64,000 nucleotides of DNA from assembly GCF_048544455.1 (NCBI RefSeq), contig NC_133538.1, positions 39,753,969-39,817,968 of the forward strand, read 5' to 3'. The stretch comes from Silene latifolia. Lineage: Eukaryota > Streptophyta > Magnoliopsida > Caryophyllales > Caryophyllaceae. Under the pieces are notes generated by a model. It saw only the letters and a list, made by a program, of their open reading frames with translations. It ran no database searches and had not been told where the DNA came from. Below are positions 35,756 to 47,542 of the stretch, one piece after another (position 1 is the stretch's first letter; every line of letters begins with the position of its first letter). The position numbers were made by a program, and so were the translations under genes.

Positions 35756-37260
35756 CATGTCAAAAAGCTCAAGTAAGAGCTCAAAACTTGTCAATTAACA
35801 ACACACACAACCTTCTCCACCCCTAAGTCCTTCTAGAGACTATCACAAGGAGACCTATCTAGGATCCTGGGGATTACCCTCAAGATCATAACGAACATTG
35901 CTTCACCCATAAGTCCTTCTAGAGACTGTTATAGGGAGAACTATCTAGGCTTTTGAGGATTCCCCTCAGGCTTAAACATCACACCTTAACCCTCAGATCC
36001 AGACATGGAAATATGATCCTGCATAATTTAACAACCATTTCGTGCTCAGGCCACATCAAGCCTGATATCCCATTCTTCACCACACCAAAAGTCATAGCCC
36101 AATAGCCTAAATGCCACAAATGCAAGCTCCAGATTTTTATCTGTCAAAAAAACCTCTTATTACAAAGCTTTAGATTCCGAAATGCGAAGCCATTTAAACC
36201 CTGACCTAGATATAGAGTCATCGAATACTTTGCTACCCGGAACGGGACATACCCAGTCGACCTATAGGGTCCACTTTTTAGTGCGCTCACATGACAAGGA
36301 ACATTTGCACAAATTATATCTCTTCAACTCATATTCGAAGGGAATTATCTCAATTCAATTTTTCGAGTCACCAAACGGAATTTATCATTGCGACCCTCAC
36401 ACTTTAAGGTCCTAACAGCTAGCTTAGGCACACACGCAGAACTATGATCTGGTTTGAGTTCACTTCAGGTGAATACGTAGGCAGTCCTTCAAGGGATGCA
36501 ACCATACACCTCAATTTCAATTACCAACACACGCAAGAACGACGATCTGGTTTGATTTTGCAACACCCAAATACGTAGGTAGTCCTACTACAGGGACACA
36601 ACCGCACAACCCTTTCGCACACGCCTTTCACAACACACTCCTTTCACAACCGCGCAATCCTTTCACAAACGCACCCCTTTCACAACATTCCAACATCTCA
36701 ATCCTTAATATCCAGCTCAGAACTACGGTCTGGTTTGATTTCACTTCACGCGAATACGTAGGCAGTTCTCTAACAAGGATACAACCATGCCTAAAAAGCA
36801 TAAGTTACAACCATAACTTCCAATCCACCACATACAACCGTCCCTCTCAAACATCACTCCCAGTGCCTCACTGTCAATCCATCATTTTCAATCCCTTACA
36901 ACGTCCCCTTTTAATCTCAACCATCACCATTAATCCTCAAAACCAACTCACTCAGCCGCAAACTTAATCCTATACCTCTTTACTGGGGGATCTTTCTTGG
37001 AGGCGTTACCCCATGCTTTCTTTTGCCAAATTCCTATCTTCTCACTCTGGGGGCTTCTCTTCCGAGATGCTACCTATCCTTCATTCTTTGAGTCCAACTA
37101 AAGCCCAAAATAAACCACCTTTAGCCTAGTGCTCGGTTTGGACAATGGCAAGATCTTGGTTTCACTCTCCGAATCATCACACCTCGAGTAGGGATGTCAA
37201 ACAAACAAACGATGGCGAGGATGTCCGATGAAGATATGATTCCTGCTTAGGGATTTGATG
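35756..37260 (+). other. 3' noncoding region of element E with repeated motifs
   Basis: Contains an imperfect ~86-bp tandem duplication (35,818-35,990, each with CTAAGTCCTTCTAGAGACT) and three copies of a block with core GTCTGGTTTGATTTCACTTC then GAATACGTAGGCAG (about 36,440, 36,545 and 36,725). The same blocks occur in the opposite orientation in the gag-only element near 46,165 and 47,775, and the block near 36,000 (CAGACATGGAAAT) pairs with 48,135. Polypurine-like GGGGG runs at 36,985 and 37,044. No gene. Confidence 0.55.
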
Positions 37261-38789
37261 CGCGTTATCGCCCATTTTTCATTTTTAGCTAGGGGTTGCA
37301 CTTACATATACGAAGTCTGTCATAGTCATCCACGTCCCGTGTCAAACCTAAGCTCGTGTCACGTTCATGTCAGTCTGCGTCTAGTTAAGTCAATGTCATA
37401 ACAAGTCACGCATCTCAAATATGTCAAGTCATGGATCTACTAGCAACAAGACTCAATCTTAAGCTTCACAACTCTCAAAACTTCTATTTCCCCTCACGCG
37501 AGATATTACCTGCTAATTGCTTACATGTTTATGTGCTTATATGCTTGTGTGCCTACGCGCTTATATATGAGACTACGAAGTCACTAACCATGCAGATGAT
37601 ATTGAGAAGTAAAATGCACTCCAACTGAGTACTGAGTTCTTCCTAGCAAATGCCAACCCGTCAAGTCCAAGGGCTTTAAACACGTCAATTACTTGTCATA
37701 CTCTACCTCTCGGCGAGCAGCAACTAATGTCCCCTGTGAGTCCTGGCAAGTTTGTAACTCCCCAACGAGTGCTGGTTTTCAAATGGAAAACACTGGTCTT
37801 TCGAAGATCATCGCAACATGATTCATGATCCCAAGGCAGCGTTCTCCCTAAATGGTTTTCCAGAGAGTCTTTCTAAGATGATTTATCCCCATGGAGTTCG
37901 TTTAGGGCCCCGAGAAGGTTGGAGTTCATTTCTTCTTAGCCGAACCTCTCAACGTCAATGTGATAAGGAAGACACTACCCTAAGACACCTAGGATGTTTA
38001 TCCCCAACCTATAATCCAGAGAAAATTTTGGCCACACAGTTAACCCTTAGGTTGTCTAGCCTGGACACATTATATCCCCCTTAAGCTCCATAGTCTTTGC
38101 TTAGATTTCATGACCTCCTTTGAGTTGTTTTAGAGAAACGTCTTTAGGCTCCTTAAGCATATCCAACATCCACCTAAAATTTAAGCTCCTTAGTCCCTTA
38201 GGGTTTCCAAACTTTCAGCCGTTAGTAATTTCCTTAAACGCTCTAAGTCTAACCCTTTAGACTCACAAGGTTGCCATATATTAGCATATTTCCTAGATTC
38301 TTTAGTCTAGATCCACTCGATAGTACCTACTATGCTCCCTATAAAACATCCAACATGATTCCTTTAAGTGATCCATAGTATTCTTTTAGCACCCTTAGAT
38401 TCTCTAGTCTAGCTCTTCGGTGATCAAGTTGTTAGTATTTAGACCCTCATTAGACTCTTCTAATGATATTAAAATTACTAGCTAATTTCATAAGATGGTC
38501 TATATCTACATACATGCAAATGTAAACAACATAAAAGATGGTATAAAACCATATAAGAAAAATTTCCTTACATTGCTATTGGAAATATTCGGGCACAACT
38601 TTAGGACTTCTTCCTTGATGTTGTTCTTGAGCTTATATTATGTAGATGATCCTCCAATACCCAAATCACCAACCTAGGTGATCTCCTTTAAGATACACCC
38701 AAGATTAAGCCCAAAACTTATATAATACTAACTAGGTATTTTTATAAGTAACCTTGTTTATTATGTTATATTATTACTTTAATAGTATT
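37261..38789. other. Unassigned stretch
   Basis: About 1.5 kb with no domain, LTR end or repeat I recognise. Open frames at 37,431-37,628 and 37,818-38,084 have no family likeness. It may be LTR sequence of element E or old decayed repeat DNA. Confidence 0.3.
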
Positions 38790-39936
38790 AACTTTTTGTG
38801 TAATATTTTTTTTTTGAATATTTGATGAGGCTTTGATCAACAAATTGATCAAGTTTATGTGATGAAGATAATGAACAAAAACCTTGTTTTCTTTACTAGT
38901 AAAACCAATCAAGTTTATGGAGTAGGTGAAAATCATCCTTTTATAATGTGTAATAGTGGCCTATTTATAGGCCAAGAAATGTAAACAATTCAACTATAAT
39001 TAGTAGTGGGTTGGTGCCTAAGTCACATGGGTAACTCAAATCCCATATTGGATGGTACAATTGTCTACTTTCGGTCAATTTCGATTTTCAACATTTGTCC
39101 CACAAATGCTTATAAGACATATATTTAATTATATTATATAATTAAATATTAATTTAATTAATTATTTAACATTTAAGTAACACTAATTAAATATTCCCTC
39201 CTATTCATTCATTTTGTCCCCCTTCTATTTGCACAAGAATTAAGAAAATGATTTTGGACCACACAAAACACTCTATTCCACTATACCCCACATGTAATTT
39301 AATTTGGACCACACAAAAGTTACCAAAAAAGAAAAGAGGGACAAAAATCCGACTAACTTCGATAAGGAAAGAGCGACAAAATGAATGAATAGGAGGGAGT
39401 ATTAATTTACACTTAACTATTAAGTGACATTTTACCATTTTATCAATATAAAATGTGTCTTATAATAAATAATTAGTTAATATTACAACCACTTGTAAAT
39501 ATTAAATAATTACCTCCGTCTCAAAATATGCACACACATTACAAATATTAGTAATTAACTATTAATTACTACATTCCTTCTATTTATTAATCAATTATCA
39601 CATAGTTGAATAATACATCCATTTGGCCCGAGTTCGTAACTCTTTAACAAATAATATTCACATGACTTATCTTAAGTCAATATATACAAGGTACTAATTA
39701 TATTTGTATCTTTGTACAAATAATTAGTTTTTTTCCATTTGGGCGTCATCCTATAGGTATGACTTAAAGGGATCAGTTAATCACCGCCGTCTTACGACAG
39801 CAACATCAAACTCTAGTCAGCCGAGCGTTACCGATTTATATTAATCAACTGACAAATATATAAAATAAATCCGTGATATTCCATGTACAAGATTTAATAT
39901 GTAGACGTACTATTGTGGAGGACACTCACTCCAACA
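38790..39936 (-). repeat. 3' LTR of copia element C
   Basis: The right end is ...CACTCCAACA (39,936), next to a polypurine tract at 39,937-39,950 (minus strand GTGGGAGAT before TGTTGGAG). The minus-strand start TGTTGGAGTGAGTGTCCTCC resembles the LTR start of element D. A TATA-type sequence lies within a palindrome at 38,958-38,973 (GGCCTAT, TT, ATAGGCC). The left edge is uncertain (38.7-38.85 kb). A MITE interrupts it at 39,194-39,399, and a second half-MITE-like edge (TACCTCCGTCTC) is near 39,510. Confidence 0.65.
39194..39399. mobile_element. Stowaway-like MITE
   Basis: 206 bp flanked by TA (39,192-39,193 and 39,400-39,401). The ends are near-perfect inverted repeats of about 29 bp: left TTCCCTCCTATTCATTCATT, right in reverse complement CTCCCTCCTATTCATTCATT, both followed by TTGTC. 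The minus-strand open frame across it is meaningless. Confidence 0.88.
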
Positions 39937-39950
39937 ATCTCCCACTTGTC

Positions 39951-40680
39951 CGATACAAGTGTGTGCTAGCAATTCTCTTGTCCAAAATTATCTCCCACTC
40001 AATGCAAGATGTCTTTCAGGTCGTTCTTGCACGTGATCATATCATAAAGTGGTTTTCTCGATCAGGAGAATGACTGTCTGACCGGATAATCTACTATAGA
40101 TCTCATCCGAGCGTGGCCACGCATTTCCAGTCACCTCTCCTCGAGTGGCCTTGAGATATAAAAATGACATGGGTGGACAATCTTATTGACCTATTTTCTT
40201 TGTTCGATGCAGATCACAATGACCCAGTAAATGCTCATTGGCCTTAATTTACGGCGCGACCTAGAGCAAAAACCTAAGCCACCGGAAAACCGCATCAACT
40301 CAGACAAATAGTCACCAGTCTAAAGAATTAACTCGAAGGAATAAATAGAAGACCTCGTCACGACTCATCAACAAAAGGACTCTATAAGCGGTCACTGTCC
40401 GACCAATCGTCTCACAATCTGGCTATGTAATCGACCAACCATCACTATGACCTAATGACAGTTGAACTTGTCATCAATCGCCTTACAATCTAGTCACTCC
40501 AAGACGTCACCTCATTAATTAACTAGGGACAAAATACAATGTTAATCCAGTTCACTTTAAAAGGGTTCGACATTGTCAATACAACCAATTTGGACAAAAC
40601 AATTTAAATTCAAATATAAAAACTGAATACAACGATAAATGTAATTATCATATATGAAATAATAAATAGAATATCTTAAT
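39951..40680. other. 3' untranslated region of element C
   Basis: About 730 bp between the polypurine tract and the end of pol. It shares blocks with the equivalent region of Copia-1 (14,043-14,812), for example the part around 40,085-40,150 against 14,190-14,270. No gene. Confidence 0.5.
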
Positions 40681-41577
40681 TATTACATATCGCATAATTT
40701 ACAACCGTTCTGGCATTCATCAATCCCATAGAAACTACATGACTATCATGTTTAGCTTGAAACAATGATTTGGTTAAAGGATCAGCGATGTTGTCAGCTG
40801 TCCCAACCTTACAGACTGTAATTTCCTTCCTTTCAATTAAATCTCTAATTACATGAAATTTTCAAAGTACGTGTCTAGACTTATATCTAGACTTTGGCTC
40901 TTTTTCTTGAAAAATTGCCCCACTGTTATCGCAATATAAGGTGATAGGATCCTCGGCGGTCGGAACTACTTTCAGTCCCGCTAATAATTGCCTAATCCAA
41001 ACAACTTCCTTTGCAGCTTCAGAGGCTGCAATGTACTCAGCTTCCGTTGTAGAATCAGCAGTCACAGACTCCTTAAAATTTCTCCAGCAAACCGCTCCTC
41101 CGTTCATTAAAAAGACAAAAACAGCCTGGGATTTCAAATCATCCCTATCGGTTTGGAACTTGGCATCCGTATAACCTTTTACACGTAGTTCAGATTCTCC
41201 TCCAAATACCAAGAATTAATCCTTAGTCCTTCTCAATTACTTAAGAATATTCTTGACGGCTATCCAGTGATTTTCACCTGGAGTTTTCTGATAAAGACTT
41301 GTCATACTCAAAGCATACGAGACGTCAGAACGAGAGCACATCATAGCATACATGATTGATCCAACAGCAGAAGCATATAGAATCGATTTCATGCCTTCAC
41401 TATCCTTAGGCTCAGTAGGACACTGCGACTTACTCAAAGTAATCCCACTGCCTATACGTAGAAAACCTCTCTTGGAGTTTTTTATATTGAATCGGTCAAG
41501 AATCTTATCAATAAAAGCTTCTTGACTCAAAACTAATATCCTTTTCCATGTATCTCAATAGATCCAGATACCCAAGA
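40681..41577 (-). pseudogene. Element C: copia reverse transcriptase end and RNase H
   Basis: The minus strand reads ILGIWIY*DTWKRILVLSQE, IDKILDRFNIKNSKRGFL, YASAVGSIMYAMMCSRSDV, then RNase H ([53 protein letters not shown]) and the C-terminal ADPLTKSL near 40,780. Stops at about 41,550, 41,235, 41,215 and 40,860 break it. It is the same copia group as Copia-1 and D but a different family. Cut at 41,577 by element D; the upstream reverse transcriptase part is at 63,812-64,000, with about 115 codons missing between. Confidence 0.85.
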
Positions 41578-42638
41578 TGTTGGAGCTTGTGTCCTCCACA
41601 AATTAGTGTGATAACATTATTAAATCTCTTATAGGTTCACAAGGGTATCCTTCATATTTTATCAGTTGATTAACGATTACCTAATAACGGTTGGCTTGCT
41701 AGAAAGTTTGACGTTATTATCATACAGATGGTGGTGATCAACTGGTCCCTAAAAGTCACACCTAAAGGATGTGTTTGAGAGATGTGGTTATGAAAATGTA
41801 ATCACATTGATGCCTTATATGACTAAACAGTTAGTCAATGTGTTGATGAGACAATTATTTAATGCCGATTAAATAATATTAGTTGAGACAATTAATCATC
41901 AATTAAGTAAATTGAATATAATAAGTTATATTTAATTAATGTATATAATGTGAGCTTGGACGAATTAATATGTTAATTTGTAATTAAATGTAATCGGTTA
42001 TATTTAATCAGCAAATGATAATTATATGATATTGTCATAATAAATTATTATTGATCCGTATTAATAAATCAACCGCAAGCTGTTGTTTGTAGACTTGTTA
42101 ATGCGGAATAATATAAATGACAATTTATATTTAATACATTTTTATACATTTTGCATACTACCAAAATAAGAAGATTTAATCTCCTTATTTTGGGTAAGTA
42201 GAAAAACCGAAAAAGAGAAATTAATCTCTCTAATTTCGGTTAATATGGGCCGAAAATTTAAAAATAAAAATATCTACCCTAATCACTTGTGTTACACGGT
42301 TTAAAGGAGATCAAGAGGAGAAATTTTCTAACCTAAATTTCTAACCTATTCTTGCCTCTCATCTCAACACAAAAAAAAACCGAAAACCCTAATTAATTTT
42401 ACAGAAAATTTGGGGATCGATTCTAGCAAGAAGTAAGGGCATATCTCATATCTTCTTGGGTGCAACTGATAGGTGAATATCATTGCGATATTGTTCTTAG
42501 GCCGATTTTGCTAGGACCGAAGGTTGTTTCTTCATTCTCTACTTTTATTTATGTAATTTTATTTTATGACATGTATTCATCATGATAAAGTCGTTATAAT
42601 CCTTAAAGTTAAAGGGATGCATACAGATAAATCCAACA
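41578..42638 (+). repeat. 5' LTR of element D
   Basis: About 1061 bp from TGTTGGAGCTTGTGTCC to ATCCAACA. It is a diverged reverse-complement relative of the Copia-1 LTR (shared CCTCCACAAATTAGTG, GATGGTGGTGATCAACTGG and GCTAGGACCGAAGGTT). Confidence 0.85.
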
Positions 42639-42640
42639 AA

Positions 42641-42652
42641 TGGTATCAGAGC
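42641..42652 (+). other. Primer binding site of element D
   Basis: TGGTATCAGAGC, complementary to the 3' end of initiator tRNA-Met, 2 bp after the 5' LTR. The 69 bp after it (42,653-42,721) are leader and end with TAATG, the target of the nested element. Confidence 0.9.
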
Positions 42653-42721
42653 ATAGGCCACGGATTTTATTTTGATGATTTTCATATTATTGTTTTAATA
42701 GGTTAAAATGATAATATAATG

Positions 42722-45700
42722 TGTGGACAACGCCCGCGGGAACTGCGTCCGCGGGATCCACACTAGGCATAATCGACTCGAGGTTCCTTCGAATCGAATT
42801 AAGACAAATTAGAGTCGCCACCAAGTTTTATGGGAACTTGGAACCGTTCAAGTCAATTTTACACCTTTCATCGAAAAGCATAAAGCCAATCGACTACGAG
42901 TGATTAAAGATAAAGACTTGTACCCTATATCACTCGATTTGAATGACTCTCGTAATCCAATGGTATTTAGACGGATCCACAAACCATAGATCTTGAGTAA
43001 GGGGTGAGGGTACGTGTTAGGAAGCCCATAAGGACACCTAACTCCGCCCGTCAATAACGGCCTCTACTAAGTCAAGTATCGGATTTCAAACAAGGTCGTA
43101 GCTACTGCGATATATGATATGCAAACATCGTTTTAAAACCCTAACATGTGACAACAATTTCTATGTCGTTTTAGATGCAACTAAACTAACTTTGTCAAAG
43201 TTGTAATTTAGCATGTGGGTTGATTGATCTAACAACATATAAACGAAACAAACAAGGCTTGATGGGAATGGGGGAGCCGTTGGGATCTACCCTATTACAA
43301 CCCAGGCATTTCATGCCGATACAACGAGAAATAAATTACAACTCGATCTAATTACAACAACTATCGAAATTATTTTGACTCAATTAAAATAAAACCTATA
43401 TACATGATACAAAATTACAATACAAACTAACAAAAAACAACTTAAACTATTATGACTTAACAAATAAAATAAATGTAAACAAAAAGGCTAAAACTAAGTT
43501 AGATTGATTAATGATGTTAGCCGATTTATTAATTAGTAAACAAATTAGACTAGAATTAAACTAGTAAGATAAAATTAAACAAAAACAACGGTTTGAAATA
43601 AATTAGGTACAACTTATTGATTAAATTGAACCCAACTCATTAAAATTATTCACCAATCCATATTTATTAAAATAGGATTAGTAAACAATTAAAGAAACAA
43701 AAGAAGAAAATAAATCAAAACTGGCAGACGCGTGCAGTGCACGGATCAGAAGTCAGAACAGACACGTGCAGTGCACGGATCAGAAGTCAGAACAGACCCG
43801 TGCAGTGCACGGTTTTTGTAGAAAACAAAGTTAATTGCATTTTAATTTCGAAATCAGCAAAATAAATTACAGAAAAATTCACTAAATTAAATTTACATAT
43901 TTTGAACCATAAAAAATAATAAAAACAAAATTTATAATATTAGAAACAAGTAAAACAAATTAAAGGTTAATTAATTATAAATTAAATTAAATAATTACGA
44001 ACTAGGTTAAAAACAATTCTAATTTGTCAACGAGTGCAAATGGAAAGGTGTTAAGTACGCACTTCCATGCTAGCGAGAAAATTAGTGAATGGGAAGATGA
44101 ATTCAATTAAAAATTAGAAGATTGCAAATTTCATTTACAATAATGTTATTTTACTCCTAAGATGCCTAATGAATTAACGAACTAAATTGAGGTGTTAAAT
44201 TAGATGAAAGAATTGTGTAAAGGTGGCCTACTATTACGATGAATGAAAAGATCAAAGTTAAAACAAAGGTACAAATAACATACTACGTCAATTAGATTGA
44301 TTTAATTACATAGATTCCAAATACGAGGATATGTAAATGAGAAGGGGATACGACCGACCAATCTGGCGGATTTCTTTCCCAACTCAAGTCAACGCGGGTA
44401 TTCGGAATGACACTTTAACTCATACTCATACTATACTAATGTTTCATAGTTAACGATGCTAGACGATGTATAATATATAAAATAAGCGATAGAAAAACAA
44501 ATAAAAATAACGAAATAAAAAGGGAAAGAAGGAGGATTTGATGCACCCTCAACCTACATGTATCGTTGACACCGTCTTGGGTCGTAATCGATCGTAGATT
44601 TTATCTCGAGGGACCGTCGTCGACGAAGACAATTGAAATTGAATTTTGAAATCATGAAACAACACGTTCAAAAGGCAGACTTGAGCAGCGATTTTCAATC
44701 ACTCACCACGACTTCGTTTCTCAACGGTTTTTCAATCCGAAAGATGTTTTGGAAACTAGAAATACTGAATTTTGTGAATATGGAAATAAACCAGAAGTTT
44801 TAATAGGATTTGTGCACGAGAATCAAGCCCAAAGACCACGACAGAAACTCGAAAACAAGATTTGTGTCCCTGTTTTCAAGCGGCTGTCACGACTTTAGTT
44901 TAGGGTTTTTTTGGATGATTGATGGTTGTTATTTGCAGTATGATGTGGGGAGAACTTAGAGGAATGAAAGTATGGCATAGGGGAGGTATTTATAGGGAGT
45001 TAAAGTAGGGTAAAAGAGAGCAACAAGCGGTCAGGGTCGCTTTGTTTATTCTTCTTTGTCCAACAGCTTTCATGAGCTCGTGTAGGGTTTTTGAGGGGCT
45101 TTTCTTGGTGGGCAAGGCATGGAAATATGTTTAGGATAGTCAGGTATGGATGGGTGGTCATGGGCACGGGTTTGGTAGCCGTTTGGAAGTGTTTGATTGG
45201 GCTTGGGTTTGGAGAACGAAAACAGGGGGGCTGCTTGTTGCGTGAGGTTTGTGAAGGAGTTTTGACGTGGGTTGCATGGGAAAGGGCTTGGAATTATAGC
45301 TTGATATGTGCGCTAGGTGGGAGGTGAGATATGGATTGCATTGGAGTCGAATACGGGGCAGTTTTGGTGTCGGATTTGGGGCTGCAAAACAGAGCAGCGA
45401 AGGTGGTGTTGGGCTGTTTGGGACGTGATTTGGGAGGGCTAAGCCAGGGTTTTGTGGTGGGTTTTGGCTGGGATTTTAACACGGGTTGGAGGAGAGGGGA
45501 TTGGGCCGAAAGTGCGTCGAAAATCGAGCCCAAATCAAGTAGAAAACGAGCTCAAAAATCGCATATAAAACCATCGTAAAAAATCGAGTTCTTCAAATAC
45601 GGTTTATAAAGGATATAAATTGATTTTTCAAATCAAATAACTAAAGAATGATTTTTCAAATCAAAAATATATTTTATTTTCAATAAAATAAATTTAAGAA

Positions 45701-45923
45701 AAAAAATTCAAATTAAAACAATAAAATGAATTCACTTTTAAAAAAACATTTAATTTAAATATCATTTAAATTAATAAAATACTTCGTCGACAACGCTCAT
45801 TCTACATCGTAAAACGAGCCCAAATAATGACAATGACAACTAAAGAATACATGTGTCCTATCATCATCGGGTGTTTGTCGGGTTCTCTATAAATTCCAAT
45901 ATCGACGGATACGGGTATCTACA
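42722..45923 (-). repeat. 3' LTR of the gag-only element
   Basis: 3202 bp. It contains a triplicated motif CGTGCAGTGCACGG at 43,730-43,812 (itself a palindrome) and a minus-strand TATAAATA at 44,987-44,994. The right part (45,091-45,580) has G-rich open frames without a known match. No coding function is supported. Confidence 0.92.
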
Positions 45924-45936
45924 GAGCCCCCACTTT
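45924..45936 (-). other. Polypurine tract of the gag-only element
   Basis: The minus strand reads AAAGTGGGGGCTC directly before the LTR start TGTAGATACC. Confidence 0.75.
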
Positions 45937-46222
45937 GACTGAGGCTTGGACAAGGCGAAAGTCAAAGTATACCCCAGGTCCTCTCGACCTGAGGATTCTG
46001 CGGGTCGTTTATAGTCCATTAGAGTTGCGTATATAAGCTCGCCAGCCATAAGAAGAGATCATATCTGAAACTTCGCTGGGGATTGACTCTTGCTTCTGTT
46101 GTGTCAAATTATCGGTGTTGGTCGTCGACCCATAAAGTTGCATATATGATGGATTGAGCCTTATCCTTAGGCGCCTACGTATCCGTTTCTGACGGAATCA
46201 AACCCGCGTCGTAGTTCGGCAA

Positions 46223-46322
46223 CTGCTGACACATGCCCAAAGTTTATCATCTGCTGGCGTTTGTCCAAAATTCATCATCTGTCGACACTTGCCTAAAGCT
46301 TATCATCTGCTGGCGGGTGCCT
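46223..46322. repeat. 28-bp tandem repeat
   Basis: Three full units and one partial, each starting CTG(C/T)(T/C)G and ending (T/C)ATCAT, e.g. 46,223-46,250, 46,251-46,278 and 46,279-46,306. The units differ at several positions. Confidence 0.8.
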
Positions 46323-46457
46323 AAATGGGATGGGACTTTCCGAGGAGGTTGCCGCTGCTTTCATCATTTGCTTTCAGCTACGGAATTCTTCCATTTCTTA
46401 CTCTTGTAATTGAATTGAATTCTTGGTGGATGTCATCCTTTACATCTTGATAATGGT

Positions 46458-46522
46458 CTCTGAAGCCAACGGCTTCAGAGCCCTCAGTTTGTGATGGCTC
46501 TAAAGTCGAAGACTTTAGAGCC
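46458..46522. other. Two adjacent perfect hairpins
   Basis: 46,458-46,480: stem CTCTGAAGCC / GGCTTCAGAG with loop AAC. 46,496-46,522: stem GGCTCTAAAGTC / GACTTTAGAGCC with loop GAA. Both stems are perfect, 10 and 12 bp. Confidence 0.85.
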
Positions 46523-46633
46523 CCTAGTTGAAGCATATCCTACTATATTTGAAACATAGAAAATGTAGGAGCAATAATCATCACTTAAGCACATTTGGAT
46601 CATCGATCTTGAAATTGGATCATTTGAAAGATT

Positions 46634-46858
46634 GGGTCATCGACCCGAAAATCGAATTTGAAAATTTTGAAAAACTGGGTCATCGACCCGAAGTTTGAAG
46701 TTGAAGTGTTGGAATGCTGGGTCGTCGACCTAAAATTAAATTTTGAAAGACTGGGTCATCGACCCGAAATTTGAACAAGTTGAAAATTTTGAATAATTGG
46801 GCCATTGACCCAAATTTTGAATTTGAAATGAATCCCTTGGATGTTGGGCCATCGACCC
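46634..46858. repeat. Array of GGGTCATCGACCC palindromes
   Basis: Six copies at 46,634, 46,677, 46,719, 46,753, 46,799 and 46,846; stem GGGTC/GACCC with a 3-nt loop, some with compensating or single changes (GGGTCGTCGACC, GGGCCATTGACCC). Spacers are rich in TTTGAA. Confidence 0.85.
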
Positions 46859-47417
46859 GAAATTTGAATTTGAAACGAATCATTTTGATTTTGAACTTTA
46901 AGATTTGAACCTTGACTTGAAATGTACCACTACTTGGATCATCTATCCATAATTCGCAAAAAGTTTTTGAAATTTCGGAATTCTGAAATATTTGGCATTT
47001 TGAAATCGAACCTTGACGGGTGAGCAGGAAATACGACTCAGACACTCTGTATGACTCGTAAATAACGTGGGCGTAGCCCGCTACCGTAAAACAAAAAAGG
47101 AAAATAAAACCGTAAGTGTGCACGGGTTTTAATTCAATTATTGACTTGTTGGGGGTAGAAATGTAAATTGGACATTCTGGCGCACCAAAATGGCAAATGG
47201 GAATCACAAGGCCGTCGACTTGGGATGTAGATATCGTATGTCATGGGCGTGCTCCCGAGGGCACACGGGAATCAAGATCACTTGGCATTGACAAGGTGGA
47301 TTAAAATCACAGAGCAACAACGTTGGCTTCGCCCGACACTAAACACGGTGATCTTATGAAAGCACTTAGACATCACACATCACTCTTGTTGGGAACATCC
47401 TGTCACTGTTCTCCTCG

Positions 47418-47542
47418 CCTCCTTTCTTTTCAGCGAGTTTTCATCATTTCTTGCCACCGCCTTCGTTCTTTTCATCGGGCTTTTACTATTTTTCTTCCAC
47501 GCCTTCTTTCTTTTCAGCGGGTTTTTCATATTTTCTGTTCCC
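47418..47542. repeat. 42-bp tandem repeat, three units
   Basis: Units 47,418-47,459, 47,460-47,501 and 47,502-47,542 share CCT(C/T)C(T/G)TTCTTTTCA(G/T)CG. Noncoding. Confidence 0.8.

Larger units (their letters stand above)
32503..37260 (+). mobile_element. Element E: Tat/Ogre-like gag-only remnant
   Basis: On the + strand gag C-terminal sequence (32,563-34,059) is followed by more than 3 kb of noncoding, repeat-rich DNA. Both parts match the gag-only element at 42,722-54,861 read on the opposite strand: IGPTPDP and YCQYHQGKGHDTE match its gag, and the GAATACGTAGGCAG blocks and the GTCCTT/ATGGAAAT blocks match its 3' region in order. No protease, reverse transcriptase or integrase is present between gag and the 3' region. 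No LTR or target duplication could be fixed; the left edge (about 32,503) and right edge (about 37,260) are estimates. Confidence 0.6.

Noticed and set aside
45091-45579. G-rich + strand open frames, repeated at 54,074-54,480
   Set aside because: They lie in both LTR copies and change length between them; no domain is visible.
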